In this document: piece after piece, positions 38,821-47,427 of the stretch
How the letters are laid out: the number at the start of each line of letters is the position of its first letter
How positions within the stretch are numbered: the first letter of the stretch is position 1
Assembly: GCF_005889725.1 (NCBI RefSeq)
Contig: NZ_VCKX01000051.1
Coordinates: 1-52,604 of the forward strand
From: Nonomuraea zeae
GTDB lineage: Bacteria > Actinomycetota > Actinomycetes > Streptosporangiales > Streptosporangiaceae
Direction of reading: 5' to 3'
Length of the DNA: 52,604 bases
Translations under genes and position numbers: made by a program
The notes under the pieces: generated by a model
The model's input: only the letters and a program-made list of their open reading frames with translations
Databases searched by the model: none
What the model was told of the DNA's origin: nothing

Positions 38821-39879
38821 ATGGCGGCCGACCCTGTCGTCCTGCTCATGGCGGTGCTCAGCCTCCTTCTCGGCCTGGGCGCGTTCGCCTGGCAGGTGTG
38901 GCGCTCCCAAGACGGGGGCAACGAACGGCTGCACACAATCTCCTGGTTACTGCTCGCCCTTTTCCCGGTCATCCTGCTGTTCTCCTTCTTTCCGCAGAGC
39001 GAGTTCTCCGCGGGTTTCATGGGCGCGACCATGACGGGCGCCGCCGGCCTGTTCGTCTTCATCTGGTGGTACGGCCCGCGCGCCATGCGCACCGCGGGCC
39101 GGCTGGATGAGGAGAAGAAGGCGAACGCGGCCCTGCGCAAGCAGCTCGACATGAAGGAGAAGCTCGGTCAGCCCCGGCCGATCGAGGCGGCCGGGACCTA
39201 CGACTACACCGTGATCGGGCGGCCCGAGCGGAAGATCGTCCTGATCACCGGAGATCTGCGCAACGTCAAGGACGTGGACGTGTGGGTGAACTCCGAGAAC
39301 ACCGACATGCAGATGTCCAGGTTCCACGAGCGCTCGATCTCCGCCGTCATCCGCTACGAGGGCGCCCGCCGCGACCCGCTGACCGAGCGGGTGACCGAGG
39401 ACTGCGTGGCCGACGAGCTCTCCGCGCTGGTCGGCGCCAACGTGCCGGTGGAGCCGGGCACCGCCATCGTGGCCGGGGCGCACGAGCTGGCCAGGCGGAA
39501 CGGGGTCATGCGCATCGTGCACGCCGCCGTCGTCCACGGGACCGCGGGCGCCGGGTACCGGCAGGTGGACAATCTGGGGGCGTGCGTGCGCAACGTGTTC
39601 CTGCGCGCCGAGAATCTCGATGACGGCCGCGCGGCCTCGATCGTGTTCCCCATCTTCGGCACCGGCGAGGCGGGGGCGGCGATCGAGCCCACCGTGCAGA
39701 GCATGCTCGCCGCCATCGTCGCCCATCTAGCCCACAACCCCCCAAGCGGTATCGAAACAGTCCATTTGCTCGCCTATACCGACGCCGAATTCGCCGTCTG
39801 CCAAAAAGTGTTTGACGAATGCGACCGAATCCGGCTACGTACGAAAAAATCAGTTTCGTCGGGTGGACGGGATTCTTAA
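38821..39879 (+). CDS. Membrane-anchored macro-domain protein
   Basis: This 352-residue protein has two to three N-terminal membrane helices (PVVLLMAVLSLLLGLGAFAW, ISWLLLALFPVILLFSFF, GAAGLFVFIWWYG). A charged coiled linker follows (RLDEEKKANAALRKQLDMKEK), then a divergent macro domain from about residue 138. Macro landmarks are VLITGDL, VWVNSENTDM (in place of the usual VNAAN), IVHAAVVHG and the phosphate loop IVFPIFGTGEAG. Macro domains bind or hydrolyse ADP-ribose and its derivatives. ATG 38821 is chosen for its GGAGG; a leaderless start at 38785 is possible. The last 50 codons are clearly less GC-rich. It heads a three-gene unit with VWA and ARPP-like genes. Confidence 0.8.
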   Translation: MAADPVVLLMAVLSLLLGLGAFAWQVWRSQDGGNERLHTISWLLLALFPVILLFSFFPQSEFSAGFMGATMTGAAGLFVFIWWYGPRAMRTAGRLDEEKKANAALRKQLDMKEKLGQPRPIEAAGTYDYTVIGRPERKIVLITGDLRNVKDVDVWVNSENTDMQMSRFHERSISAVIRYEGARRDPLTERVTEDCVADELSALVGANVPVEPGTAIVAGAHELARRNGVMRIVHAAVVHGTAGAGYRQVDNLGACVRNVFLRAENLDDGRAASIVFPIFGTGEAGAAIEPTVQSMLAAIVAHLAHNPPSGIETVHLLAYTDAEFAVCQKVFDECDRIRLRTKKSVSSGGRDS

Positions 39880-39890
39880 GCTTTTGTCCC

Positions 39891-41183
39891 GTGGACACCC
39901 CTCTTCTTCTCTCGCATTTCCGGACGCATGACGCCCCGCTGGTTCTCTCCCGGGGCGGCGATCTGGCGTGGGACGACGTGGAGCTCCACCGGAGTGCCCG
40001 GCTTAGCGACCCCGAGGGATACGCGCTGCTGGCGCTGGTGCCCGGTGTGCTCCCCTGGCAGCGCGCCCGCGTGCTGCTGCGTACGCTGGCCGACTCGCAG
40101 GACGGCCTCGACGACCGGACCCGGAACATCCTGGCCAAGGTCACGCGGGCGCTGCTGTTCGGCCTGCCGCCCGCGCACGCCGTCACCGTGCTGCTCGCCC
40201 TGCGGCGGCTGCGGGCCAACCACAAGCACACCACCCGGGCCATCCTCGCCTTCGTCCTGGAACACCCGGACGCGGGCGAGCTGATCGAGGCACGCAGGGC
40301 CACCCTGGCCGGCTGCTTCGAGCACGCGCTCGGCAAGGCGACCGCCCGGGCGTGCGCGCGCCTGATCGGCGCGGGCGACACCGGCTCCGGCTACCTGCGC
40401 AGGAGCCTGCTGCGCTTCGTGTCCGACCCGGCCGCCGCGATCGAGCGGGTGCGCGCGCTCTACGGGCCGGGTACGCACGGCGCGATCGCCCCGCAGGAGC
40501 CGCCCGCGCCGCTGGACCCGGTGAGGGAGCACGTGCCGATCGTCACGCCGACCAACCGGGGCGACATCGCCGCGACGCTGGTCCACCTCTACCGGGGCGG
40601 ACCGGCGGCCGAGCTGCGTCCCGCCCTGGCGGGGTACGTGGCCGAGGTGACGCGCGGGCTGCCGCGCCTGCCGGGCAGCGTGGCCATGGTGCTCGACACG
40701 TCCGGCTCCATGCGCGGCTACGGCGAGCGCGAGTGGGCGGTCATGTCGCAGGCCGCCGCGCTGCGGCTGGTGCTGGCCGAGGTCTGCGAGCGGCTCACGG
40801 TCATCGAGACCGGCGGCCCCGAGCACGACCCGAGGCACGCGACCGACCTGGCGACCGGGCTGCTCGACGCCCTCGGCACCCGGCCCGACCTGGTGGTGAT
40901 CGTGACCGACGGCTACGAGAACCACCTGCCGGGCGACCTGGCCAGAGTGGTCGCGACGCTGCCGTACACGGAAGACGCCACGCCCGTGGTGCTCTGCCAG
41001 GCGACATTCACCCGTGGCGACGACCTGACCCTGCGCGACCCGGCGCCGGACCTGCCCCGGCAGGCGTTCTGGCACCAGGACGACTTCGCCGGGCTGCTGC
41101 CGTGGCTGTTCGGCCACTGCGCGCCCGGCCAGGGCTGGATCCGCACCGCCATGCTCAGCCGACTGGAAGGAGGACGGACATGA
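39891..41183 (+). CDS. VWA-domain protein with N-terminal helical region
   Basis: The protein has 430 residues from GTG 39891. The N-terminal 230 residues are helical repeats rich in Leu, Arg and His (VTVLLALRRLRANHKHTTRAILAFVLEHPD, CFEHALGKATARACARLIG). The C-terminal part is a von Willebrand A domain with the metal-ion site D269-T-S-G-S (AMVLDTSGSMRG), ATDLATGLLDAL and VVIVTDGYEN (D340). Helical repeats followed by a VWA domain recall the RNA-binding Ro60/TROVE arrangement, but no TROVE match can be proven by eye. It starts 11 bases after the macro gene and overlaps the next gene by 4 bases. A longer start in frame would overlap the macro gene. Confidence 0.78.
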   Translation: MDTPLLLSHFRTHDAPLVLSRGGDLAWDDVELHRSARLSDPEGYALLALVPGVLPWQRARVLLRTLADSQDGLDDRTRNILAKVTRALLFGLPPAHAVTVLLALRRLRANHKHTTRAILAFVLEHPDAGELIEARRATLAGCFEHALGKATARACARLIGAGDTGSGYLRRSLLRFVSDPAAAIERVRALYGPGTHGAIAPQEPPAPLDPVREHVPIVTPTNRGDIAATLVHLYRGGPAAELRPALAGYVAEVTRGLPRLPGSVAMVLDTSGSMRGYGEREWAVMSQAAALRLVLAEVCERLTVIETGGPEHDPRHATDLATGLLDALGTRPDLVVIVTDGYENHLPGDLARVVATLPYTEDATPVVLCQATFTRGDDLTLRDPAPDLPRQAFWHQDDFAGLLPWLFGHCAPGQGWIRTAMLSRLEGGRT

Positions 41184-42130
41184 CACCGCTCGGCACGCTG
41201 CTGCCCGCACCGCTCGACCTGGACGGCTACCGCGCCGGCCCGCCCCAGCGGGCCGGGGCGCTGACCATGGTGCCCGTATGGGGCCCCGAGCGGCCCGGGA
41301 TCGTGCCGCCCCGCTCCGGGCTGAAGCTCAAGCGGGTCGTCGGCTACGGCCAGGTGGAGCTGCACAACGGCGCCCGCGAAGGCGTGGCGATCGTGCCGCT
41401 GCACCTCGGCTACATCCAGGACGCGGCGCAGAACCACGCCCTGTGCTCCTCGGCGCTGCTCGGCGCGGGGCAGACCAGGCGTTTCGACGACGCCTGCTGC
41501 GTCCAGGCCGGGCAGGGCGGCTATCTGGAGGGCCGCGACCAGTGGTTCTTCGTGCTGCCCGCCGAGCTGCGCGCCCAGGCGATGCGGCTGCGCGGCCGCA
41601 AAGACTACGCCAAGCTGTGGCCGGACATCACGGCGCTCAACCGGGCGTACGGGCTGCCGTCCCGCGGGCACCTGGAGCAGATCCTGTCGCGCAAGCGGGC
41701 CACGCTGACGCAGTTCCAGAGCCGGCTGGAGCTGCTGCCCGGCCAGCTGGGGGCGCTGTTCTTCCTCCGCGACCGGTTCGCGGGGCTGGAGCTGGCGCCC
41801 GACCCGGTGTACTTCGCCGAGATGTGGATGCCCCTGGTCTGCTTCGCGTACGGGGTCGGCGCCTGGCGGGCCGAGCCCGCGCTGAGCGCCGCGGAGCCGT
41901 ACGACGCCACGGACCTGGCCGGGCTGCGCGCGGAGCTGGCGCGCGACCGGGCCGAGCGGATGGCGGAGGTGGCCTCCTGGCTGCCGGAGCCCGGCGGTGA
42001 CCTGCGGATGGTCGAGGACGAGCGCTACCTGGACCTGCGGCTGTCCACCGTCACCGGTGACGGGCTGGCCGGTCAGGTGGTCACCGAGCACGGCCGGCCG
42101 ATCTACGCCTCCGTGTTCGCCGACCGCTGA
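41180..42130 (+). CDS. Conserved protein resembling ARPP-type domains
   Basis: This 316-residue protein is translationally coupled to the VWA gene (ATGA) with an AAGGAGGA site. The N-terminal half has the order seen in ARPP-1/DUF6569-like proteins: a LTMVPV strand, V-V-G-Y-G-Q-V-E-L-H-N (variable-residue strand), IQDAAQNHALCSSALLGAGQTRRF and DACCVQAGQGG. The conserved Gln-Asn pair and the late Cys-Val resemble that family. ARPP stands for a domain found with ADP-ribosylglycohydrolases and rhodanese-type phosphatases. The rest is charged and helical. The identification is by pattern and is tentative. A strong hairpin follows, ending the operon. Confidence 0.75.
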   Translation: MTPLGTLLPAPLDLDGYRAGPPQRAGALTMVPVWGPERPGIVPPRSGLKLKRVVGYGQVELHNGAREGVAIVPLHLGYIQDAAQNHALCSSALLGAGQTRRFDDACCVQAGQGGYLEGRDQWFFVLPAELRAQAMRLRGRKDYAKLWPDITALNRAYGLPSRGHLEQILSRKRATLTQFQSRLELLPGQLGALFFLRDRFAGLELAPDPVYFAEMWMPLVCFAYGVGAWRAEPALSAAEPYDATDLAGLRAELARDRAERMAEVASWLPEPGGDLRMVEDERYLDLRLSTVTGDGLAGQVVTEHGRPIYASVFADR

Positions 42131-42139
42131 GCGTCAGGC

Positions 42140-42172
42140 GCGGGCCGCACCGTAAATCCGGTTGCGGCCCGC
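42140..42172. terminator. Terminator of the macro-VWA-ARPP operon
   Basis: The 13-base arm GCGGGCCGCACCG pairs with CGGTTGCGGCCCGC with a single bulged T and a 6-base loop, 9 bases after the stop codon. Confidence 0.75.
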
Positions 42173-42316
42173 ATCGGGCGGAGGTTGAATGATCAGTGCG
42201 GGAACTGAGCCGGGCGCGGCGGACCAACCCCTCATTCCACATAAGGGATGGTCGTTTTGAGAGCGATCCGCATGGGTTCGCCGAGGCGCCGGCCACCTGT
42301 CCCGCACGTTTCGCTA

Positions 42317-42411
42317 AAGGGCTTATACGCCGATATTGCGGCCCTTACAAGATCTTGTCAGGCAATTGAAGCGGTGTTACCTCTTGCGGAGATGCGCGCA
42401 ATCTGCGCATC
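42317..42411 (+). promoter_or_regulatory. Structured leader upstream of the M36 protease gene
   Basis: The 42131-42432 gap contains, after the terminator, three dyads before the protease start: AAGGGC/GCCCTT (42317-42346), the perfect palindrome ACAAGATCTTGT (42347-42358) and GATGCGC/GCGCATC (42391-42411, 7-base loop). The last ends 21 bases before the GTG and just ahead of the CAGGAGG ribosome site. I do not recognise a known riboswitch class. Confidence 0.4.
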
Positions 42412-42432
42412 CCTGGCACGCAGGAGGGAATC

Positions 42433-45336
42433 GTGTCGACCAAGCCCTGGTTACGCAGCACACTGATCGTCGTCGCGGTCATCGCGTCGGCTCTACCCCT
42501 CGCAGGGGCCGCCCAAGGCCAACCCGGCGGGCAGGCTCCGGAGATCCACGACTTCCAGGCCGAGAACCACGGCAAACCCGATCTTGACAACCGTCAGGGC
42601 CGGGTGCCGCCGCCCGCGGGGGCCAACGCGCGCGTCGCCGGCTCCGCGGCCGAGATCCGCTGGAACGCGCTGGGCACCCCGGCCACCGTCATCAGCGCGC
42701 AGCCCCTGGCCGACGGCCTCGGATCCGACCCCGAACAGGCCGCCCGCGCCTACCTCAAGAGCAACGAGGCCGTCTTCGGCCTGAGCGCCGAGGCGGTCGA
42801 CGCGCTGGAGAAGGTCGCCGTCAACCCCATCGGCGCGGGTCACGCCGTGCTGCTGCGGCAGCGCTTCGGCGACCTGCCGGCCGGCGTGGACGGCCTCGTC
42901 GCGGTCGGCGTGGCCGGCGGCCAGGTCAGGCACGTCACGTCCTCGCTGTCGCGCTCCGCGCAGGCGCCCCCGGCCGCCACGCTCAGCGCGCAGCAGGCCC
43001 TGGAGATCGCGGCCAGGGACGGCGGCATCGACCTGGCGACCGCGGCCACCAAGCAGGCCACCCCGGTGGCGGTGCCGGCGCCCGACGGGGTGCACAACGC
43101 GTACCAGGTGGTCCTGATCGGGGGCGGGCAGCAGGGCGAGGCGGCGGCGTACACGACGCACGTGGACGCGGTCAGCGGCGCCATCCTCGTCCGCGAGAAC
43201 CTGGTCGACCACTTCGACCCGGAGAACCCGCACTGGTCGGCCTTCCCGTCGAACCCGCGTGACGACTACTCCTCCGCCGACACCCGCAAGACCTGGTGCT
43301 TCGCGGCCGGCCCCGGCTGCGACTACGTGACAGGCGGCGACCCGGGCACGGGCAAGGCGTGGGACGTCGACCACGCCACGAACACGCCGACCGGCACCAG
43401 CATCGGCAACTCGGCCAGGACCTACGAGAACCGGGCGAACGGCGACCCGTTCACCGTCGGCACCCGCTCCAACGTGCTCACTCCCAGCAGGAACTACACC
43501 TATCCATGGCGTAACACCTGGTACGAGGCCAAGTGCGACCCGGCGACGTTCGACCAGCCCGGCGAGGCCGACCTCGAAGCCGCCATCGCCAACCTGAACG
43601 CCATGCACAACCGCATGCACGACTGGTCCTACCGGCTCGGCTTCACCGAGACCGCCTGGAACATGCAGGCCGACAACGGCGACCGCGGCGGGCTCGGCAA
43701 CGACCCCGAGCAGGGCAACGCCCAGGCCGGCGCCCGGGTGCTGTCCGTACGCGACAACGCCAACCAGATCACCGGCCCCGACGGGGTCGCGCCGATCACG
43801 AACATGTACCTGTGGCAGCCAATCGCGGGCTCGTTCTACTCCCCGTGCGTGGACGGCGACTACGACATGTCGGTCATCGGCCACGAGTACACGCACGCCA
43901 TCTCCGGCCGCATGATCGGCGGCCCGAACGCCGGCTGGAGCGGCGCCCAGGCCGGGGCCATGAACGAGAGCACCTCCGACCTGGTCGCGATGGAGCACCT
44001 CTTCGAGTACGGGTTCCGTCCCTCCGGCCTGACCCCGTACGTCACCGGCGGCTACGTGACCGGGGACAAGGCGCGTGGCATCAGGAACTACGACATGTCG
44101 AAGTCGCCGCTCAACTACAGCGACATGAACTACGACATCGTCGGCCAGCAGGTGCACGCCGACGGCGAGATCTGGTCGGCCACCCAGTTCGACGTGCGCG
44201 CGGCGTTCGTCAAGCGGTACGGCCAGGGCACGGCCAAGCAGCAGCGGGCCTGCGCCGACGGCCAGACGCCGGTCGACAAGTGCCCGGGCAACCGGCGCTG
44301 GGCGCAGCTCTCGTTCGACGCCCTCCTGCTGATGGCCTCGGGCGCGGTCAGCTACGTCGATCACCGCGACGCGCTGCTCGCGGCCGACGCGATCCGCTTC
44401 GGCGGCGCGAACCAGGACATCATGTGGCGCGCGTTCGCCGAGCACGGCCTGGGCCAGGGCGCGGCCAGTGCCGGCCCGAACGATCCCGACCCGACGCCGA
44501 GCTTCGTCAACCCGGCGGGCAAGAACGGCTCGCTGCAGCTCAAGCCGCTCGGCGAGGCGAAGGACGCGGCGCTGCGGCTGTACGTGGGCGACTACGAGGG
44601 GCGCGTGGTCCCGGTCGCCGACACCGACCCCGCGACGCCGCTCGGCGACACCGTGGAGATGACCCCGGGCGCCTACGACTTCGTGGTCGCGGGCAGCGGG
44701 TTCGGGCACACGCGGCTGAAGTACGTGGTGCTCCCCGGCGTGAAACTGCCCCTTCCGCTGCTCCTGACCCGCAACCTCGCATCGGGGGCCGGCGGCGCGA
44801 CGGCGGCAGGCGACGGCGTCAACCAGGCCAAGCTGATCGACGAGACCGAGGCCACGAACTGGGCCTCGCTCACCGGCGCGCCGGCGGGCAAGTCGGTCGT
44901 CGTGGACCTGGCGGGCGACAGCCCCGTGAAGATCCGCAGGGTGCAGGTGAGCGCGATGCTCAGGCCCAACATCGGCGATCCCGCCGATCCCGGCGCCCAG
45001 AACCGCTTCTCCAGCCTGCGCGCCTTCGAGGTGCTGGCCTGCAGCGCGGACTGCGCGCAACCGGCGAACTTCACCAAGATCTACACCAGCCCGGCGAACG
45101 CGTTCGACTCTGGGCTGCCGCGTCCCCGCGGCGCGGACCTGATCTTCAAGTCGTTCGGGGTACGGGCCACCAGTGCCACGCATCTGATGTTCCGCGTGGT
45201 CAGCACGCAGTGCACCGGCAACCCGCGGTACGCCGGTGAGCAGGACAGCGATCCGAACTCCGCGACCGACTGCGGGACGGCCAGCCCGCTGCGTGACCAG
45301 GTCAGGGCGGCCGAGTTCCAGGCGTTCTCGCACTGA
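42433..45336 (+). CDS. Secreted M36 (fungalysin-type) zinc metalloprotease
   Basis: This 967-residue exported protease starts at GTG after AGGAGG. A signal peptide (LRSTLIVVAVIASALPLAGAAQG) is followed by an FTP-like propeptide and a PepSY-like region up to about residue 250. The catalytic domain has zinc site H484-E-Y-T-H488 and third ligand E512 in MNESTSDL. A C-terminal domain of about 200 residues follows (from about 740), with a discoidin/F5-8C-like beta pattern (NLASGAGGATAAGDGVNQAKLIDETEATNW), probably for substrate binding. It is likely autoprocessed and degrades extracellular protein. It is a monocistronic gene. Confidence 0.93.
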   Translation: MSTKPWLRSTLIVVAVIASALPLAGAAQGQPGGQAPEIHDFQAENHGKPDLDNRQGRVPPPAGANARVAGSAAEIRWNALGTPATVISAQPLADGLGSDPEQAARAYLKSNEAVFGLSAEAVDALEKVAVNPIGAGHAVLLRQRFGDLPAGVDGLVAVGVAGGQVRHVTSSLSRSAQAPPAATLSAQQALEIAARDGGIDLATAATKQATPVAVPAPDGVHNAYQVVLIGGGQQGEAAAYTTHVDAVSGAILVRENLVDHFDPENPHWSAFPSNPRDDYSSADTRKTWCFAAGPGCDYVTGGDPGTGKAWDVDHATNTPTGTSIGNSARTYENRANGDPFTVGTRSNVLTPSRNYTYPWRNTWYEAKCDPATFDQPGEADLEAAIANLNAMHNRMHDWSYRLGFTETAWNMQADNGDRGGLGNDPEQGNAQAGARVLSVRDNANQITGPDGVAPITNMYLWQPIAGSFYSPCVDGDYDMSVIGHEYTHAISGRMIGGPNAGWSGAQAGAMNESTSDLVAMEHLFEYGFRPSGLTPYVTGGYVTGDKARGIRNYDMSKSPLNYSDMNYDIVGQQVHADGEIWSATQFDVRAAFVKRYGQGTAKQQRACADGQTPVDKCPGNRRWAQLSFDALLLMASGAVSYVDHRDALLAADAIRFGGANQDIMWRAFAEHGLGQGAASAGPNDPDPTPSFVNPAGKNGSLQLKPLGEAKDAALRLYVGDYEGRVVPVADTDPATPLGDTVEMTPGAYDFVVAGSGFGHTRLKYVVLPGVKLPLPLLLTRNLASGAGGATAAGDGVNQAKLIDETEATNWASLTGAPAGKSVVVDLAGDSPVKIRRVQVSAMLRPNIGDPADPGAQNRFSSLRAFEVLACSADCAQPANFTKIYTSPANAFDSGLPRPRGADLIFKSFGVRATSATHLMFRVVSTQCTGNPRYAGEQDSDPNSATDCGTASPLRDQVRAAEFQAFSH

Positions 45337-45345
45337 TCGGCAGGT

Positions 45346-45383
45346 GACGGCCCGCGCTCCTCGCTCGGGGGGCGCGGGCCGTC
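45346..45383. terminator. Terminator of the M36 protease gene
   Basis: The arm GACGGCCCGCGC pairs with GCGCGGGCCGTC, extended inward by U-G and C-G pairs. It starts 10 bases after the stop codon. Confidence 0.8.
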
Positions 45384-45386
45384 GGC

Positions 45387-45416
45387 TTGTCCGGAGATAG
45401 TTTGATGTCGTACTAT
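45387..45416 (+). promoter_or_regulatory. Amidohydrolase promoter
   Basis: TTGTCC (45387-45392) and TACTAT (45411-45416) are separated by 18 bases. An operator-like dyad lies inside the spacer and over the -10 element. Confidence 0.55.
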
Positions 45417-45479
45417 TCGACGCGTAATCATCTTTGGGAAGGGGTTCATTCCGTCCCGAAGTAGTTAGACGTCAAACTA
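45398..45479. promoter_or_regulatory. Twin operator sites of the TAGTTTGACGTCAAACTA type
   Basis: TAGTTTGATGTCGTACTA (45398-45415) and TAGTTAGACGTCAAACTA (45462-45479) are two versions of one palindrome, centred 64 bases apart. The first overlaps the promoter, and the second lies 13 bases before the preferred start codon. The layout suits a dimeric MarR- or TetR-type repressor with two sites. The only nearby candidate is the TetR-type gene at 46810, whose own divergent region has a different dyad, so the regulator may be elsewhere. Confidence 0.6.
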
Positions 45480-45492
45480 CATGGAGTGGTCA

Positions 45493-46698
45493 ATGCGTAC
45501 TCTGATCCGCGACGTCCGCGTCTTCGACGGTGAGCGGACCGTGACGGGCGCCGACGTCGTGATCGACGGCGAGCGCATCGGCGAGCCGGGCGAGCCGGTG
45601 GACGTCGAGGTGGACGGGACGGGGAAGACCCTGCTGCCGGGCCTGATCGACGCCCACGCGCACGCGTTCGACGGGGACCTGGAGGAGGCGCTGAAGTTCG
45701 GCGTCACCACCGAGCTCGACATGAACAACCTGCCGCCCGTCCTCGCCGCCCAGCGCCGGCAGGCGGCCGAGCGCGACGACGTGGCGGACCTGCGCAGCTC
45801 CAGCATGATCGCCACCGCGCCCGGCGGGCATCCCACCCAGATCATGACCCCGGACGTGCTCAGGGCCCTGGGCTCCGGCACCGGGCTCGACACGGTGGCC
45901 GACTCCGACCAGGCCAAGGCGTTCGTGGAGGCGCGGCTGGCGGAGGGCGTGGACTACCTGAAGATCGCGGTCGACGACGGCGGGGCGTCCGGGATGTCGC
46001 TCCCGGTGCTCAGCCCTCAGGTCGCCGCGGTCCTGGTCGAGGCCGGGCATGCCGCGGGCCTGCGGGTCATCGCGCACACGGTCACCGCGCGGGAGGCGCT
46101 CATCGCGCTCGACGCGGGCGCCGACGGGCTGGCGCACCTCTACTCCGACGCCGGGGAGGAGCAGGCCGAGGAGCTGGCCGCCCGGATCGCGTCGTACGAC
46201 GCGTTCGTGGTCAGCACGATCACCTACATCGAGGCCGTCACCGGGGACCCCGGCGGCCAGGAGCTGCTGCGGGACGAGCGGATCGCGGGGCGGCTGTCGG
46301 AGCGGTCGAAGGCCACGTTCGGCAGGGAGATCACCGACGTGCCCATGCACTCGCGAGGCGTGCTCAACGCCTCCCGGTCGGCGGCGGCGCTGGTGCGTGC
46401 CGGGGTGCCGCTCCTGGCGGGGACCGACTGCACGCCGTTCGGGCCCGTGCACGGGGCGGGGCTGCACCACGAGCTGCTGCTGCTGACCGAGGCAGGCCTG
46501 ACGGCCGAGGAGGCGCTGGCGGCGGCCACCAGCCTGACCGCCCGCTGCTTCGACCTCGCCGACCGGGGCAGGATCGCCCGGGGGCTGCGGGCCGACCTGC
46601 TGCTGGTGGAGGGGGACCCGACGGTGGACATCACCGCGACCCGCGCCATCGCCGGCGTGTGGCGGGGAGGCGTACGCCAGGCACGCCGAACCGCGTAG
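45493..46698 (+). CDS. Metal-dependent amidohydrolase
   Basis: This 401-residue protein of the amidohydrolase superfamily (imidazolonepropionase/prolidase-like branch) has metal ligands in GLIDAHAHAFDGD, the carboxylated-lysine candidate in DYLKIAVDDGG, histidines in VIAHTVTA and LAHLYSD, and an aspartate in AGTDCTPFGP. The gene is cytoplasmic and monocistronic. ATG 45493 is chosen because GGAG lies 6 bases upstream; ATG 45481 would abut the second operator. The substrate is an unidentified cyclic amide, ester or peptide. Strong operator sites suggest inducible expression, perhaps for detoxification. Confidence 0.9.
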   Translation: MRTLIRDVRVFDGERTVTGADVVIDGERIGEPGEPVDVEVDGTGKTLLPGLIDAHAHAFDGDLEEALKFGVTTELDMNNLPPVLAAQRRQAAERDDVADLRSSSMIATAPGGHPTQIMTPDVLRALGSGTGLDTVADSDQAKAFVEARLAEGVDYLKIAVDDGGASGMSLPVLSPQVAAVLVEAGHAAGLRVIAHTVTAREALIALDAGADGLAHLYSDAGEEQAEELAARIASYDAFVVSTITYIEAVTGDPGGQELLRDERIAGRLSERSKATFGREITDVPMHSRGVLNASRSAAALVRAGVPLLAGTDCTPFGPVHGAGLHHELLLLTEAGLTAEEALAAATSLTARCFDLADRGRIARGLRADLLLVEGDPTVDITATRAIAGVWRGGVRQARRTA

Positions 46699-46809
46699 CC
46701 CGCCTTCGGCGTCCGGTCTACCCCGTCAGCCGATCACCCGCTGTCGTCGCCCAGTTGGCGTGTCCTGAACTCCGGCACTTCCCTGACCGGCGCCTCCGTC
46801 TTGGGGCCG

Positions 46810-47382
46810 TCATTGGCGGCGCCGGCCGGAGCTGAAGTTGGCGGCGGCGAACTGCTCTGCCGTCGGCGCGCGTTCCGGGTCGGTGAGCCACTGGGAGGCA
46901 AGCCCGACGAGCAGGGCGAGGTAGTGCGATCCGGTCGCGTGGACCTCGCCCGGATCGCTGTCCGGGCCGAGGCCGGCGAACGCCCGCGCCAGCGAGGCCC
47001 TGGCCAGCTCCTGGCCGCCGGCGATCATCCCCCGGATCTCGTCGTCCTGCCGTACGGACGCGACAGACTCGAAGTTGACGAGCCACAGCGATCGGTTGGC
47101 CTGGATCGAGACGATGATCCGGCCCCACAGGTCTTCCTGAGCATCCAGCCCGGGCCGCGTCCCGCCGGGTTCCTCGAGCACCGCGAACAGCAGCTCACCC
47201 CACTCCGTGTTGAGATCGCGCAAGGCCCGGGTGAGCAGCTGCTCCTTGGACCCGAAGTGGTAGTTGATCGACGCCTGGTTCGCCCCCGACGCCGCGACCA
47301 GGTCCCGCACGGTCGTGTGCGCATACCCCTTGGCCAGCAGACAGTCACGCGCCGCCAGCAACAGCTTGTCCTTGGCACTCAT
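46810..47382 (-). CDS. TetR-family transcriptional regulator
   Basis: This 190-residue regulator has an N-terminal DNA-binding domain (KLLLAARDCLLAKGYAHTTVRDLVAASGANQASINYHFGSKEQLL) of TetR type and a variable helical effector domain (ALLVGLASQWLTDPERAPTAEQF). It is divergent from an ABC ATPase/FtsX operon, with an inverted repeat between the starts, so it probably represses both itself and the transporter. The inducer may be a peptide antibiotic or cell-envelope toxin, as is common for this arrangement. Confidence 0.92.
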   Translation of the reverse strand: MSAKDKLLLAARDCLLAKGYAHTTVRDLVAASGANQASINYHFGSKEQLLTRALRDLNTEWGELLFAVLEEPGGTRPGLDAQEDLWGRIIVSIQANRSLWLVNFESVASVRQDDEIRGMIAGGQELARASLARAFAGLGPDSDPGEVHATGSHYLALLVGLASQWLTDPERAPTAEQFAAANFSSGRRRQ

Positions 47383-47400
47383 ATGCTCTACCGTATCAAA

Positions 47401-47427
47401 TAAACATTCGTATGAAACGTTTGTTTA
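47401..47427. promoter_or_regulatory. TetR-type operator between regulator and ABC transporter
   Basis: TAAACATTCGT and ACGTTTGTTTA are inverted arms matching at 9 of 11 positions, with a 5-base spacer, in an AT-rich stretch between the divergent starts (47382 and 47451). This is the probable binding site of the adjacent TetR-type regulator. Confidence 0.65.

Noticed and set aside
42493..45333. A very long open frame antisense to the M36 protease gene
   Set aside because: Its translation is low-complexity Arg/Val/Gly/His, as expected from the antisense of GC-rich codons, and it has no domain motif. The forward frame has a signal peptide and HEYTH zinc site.
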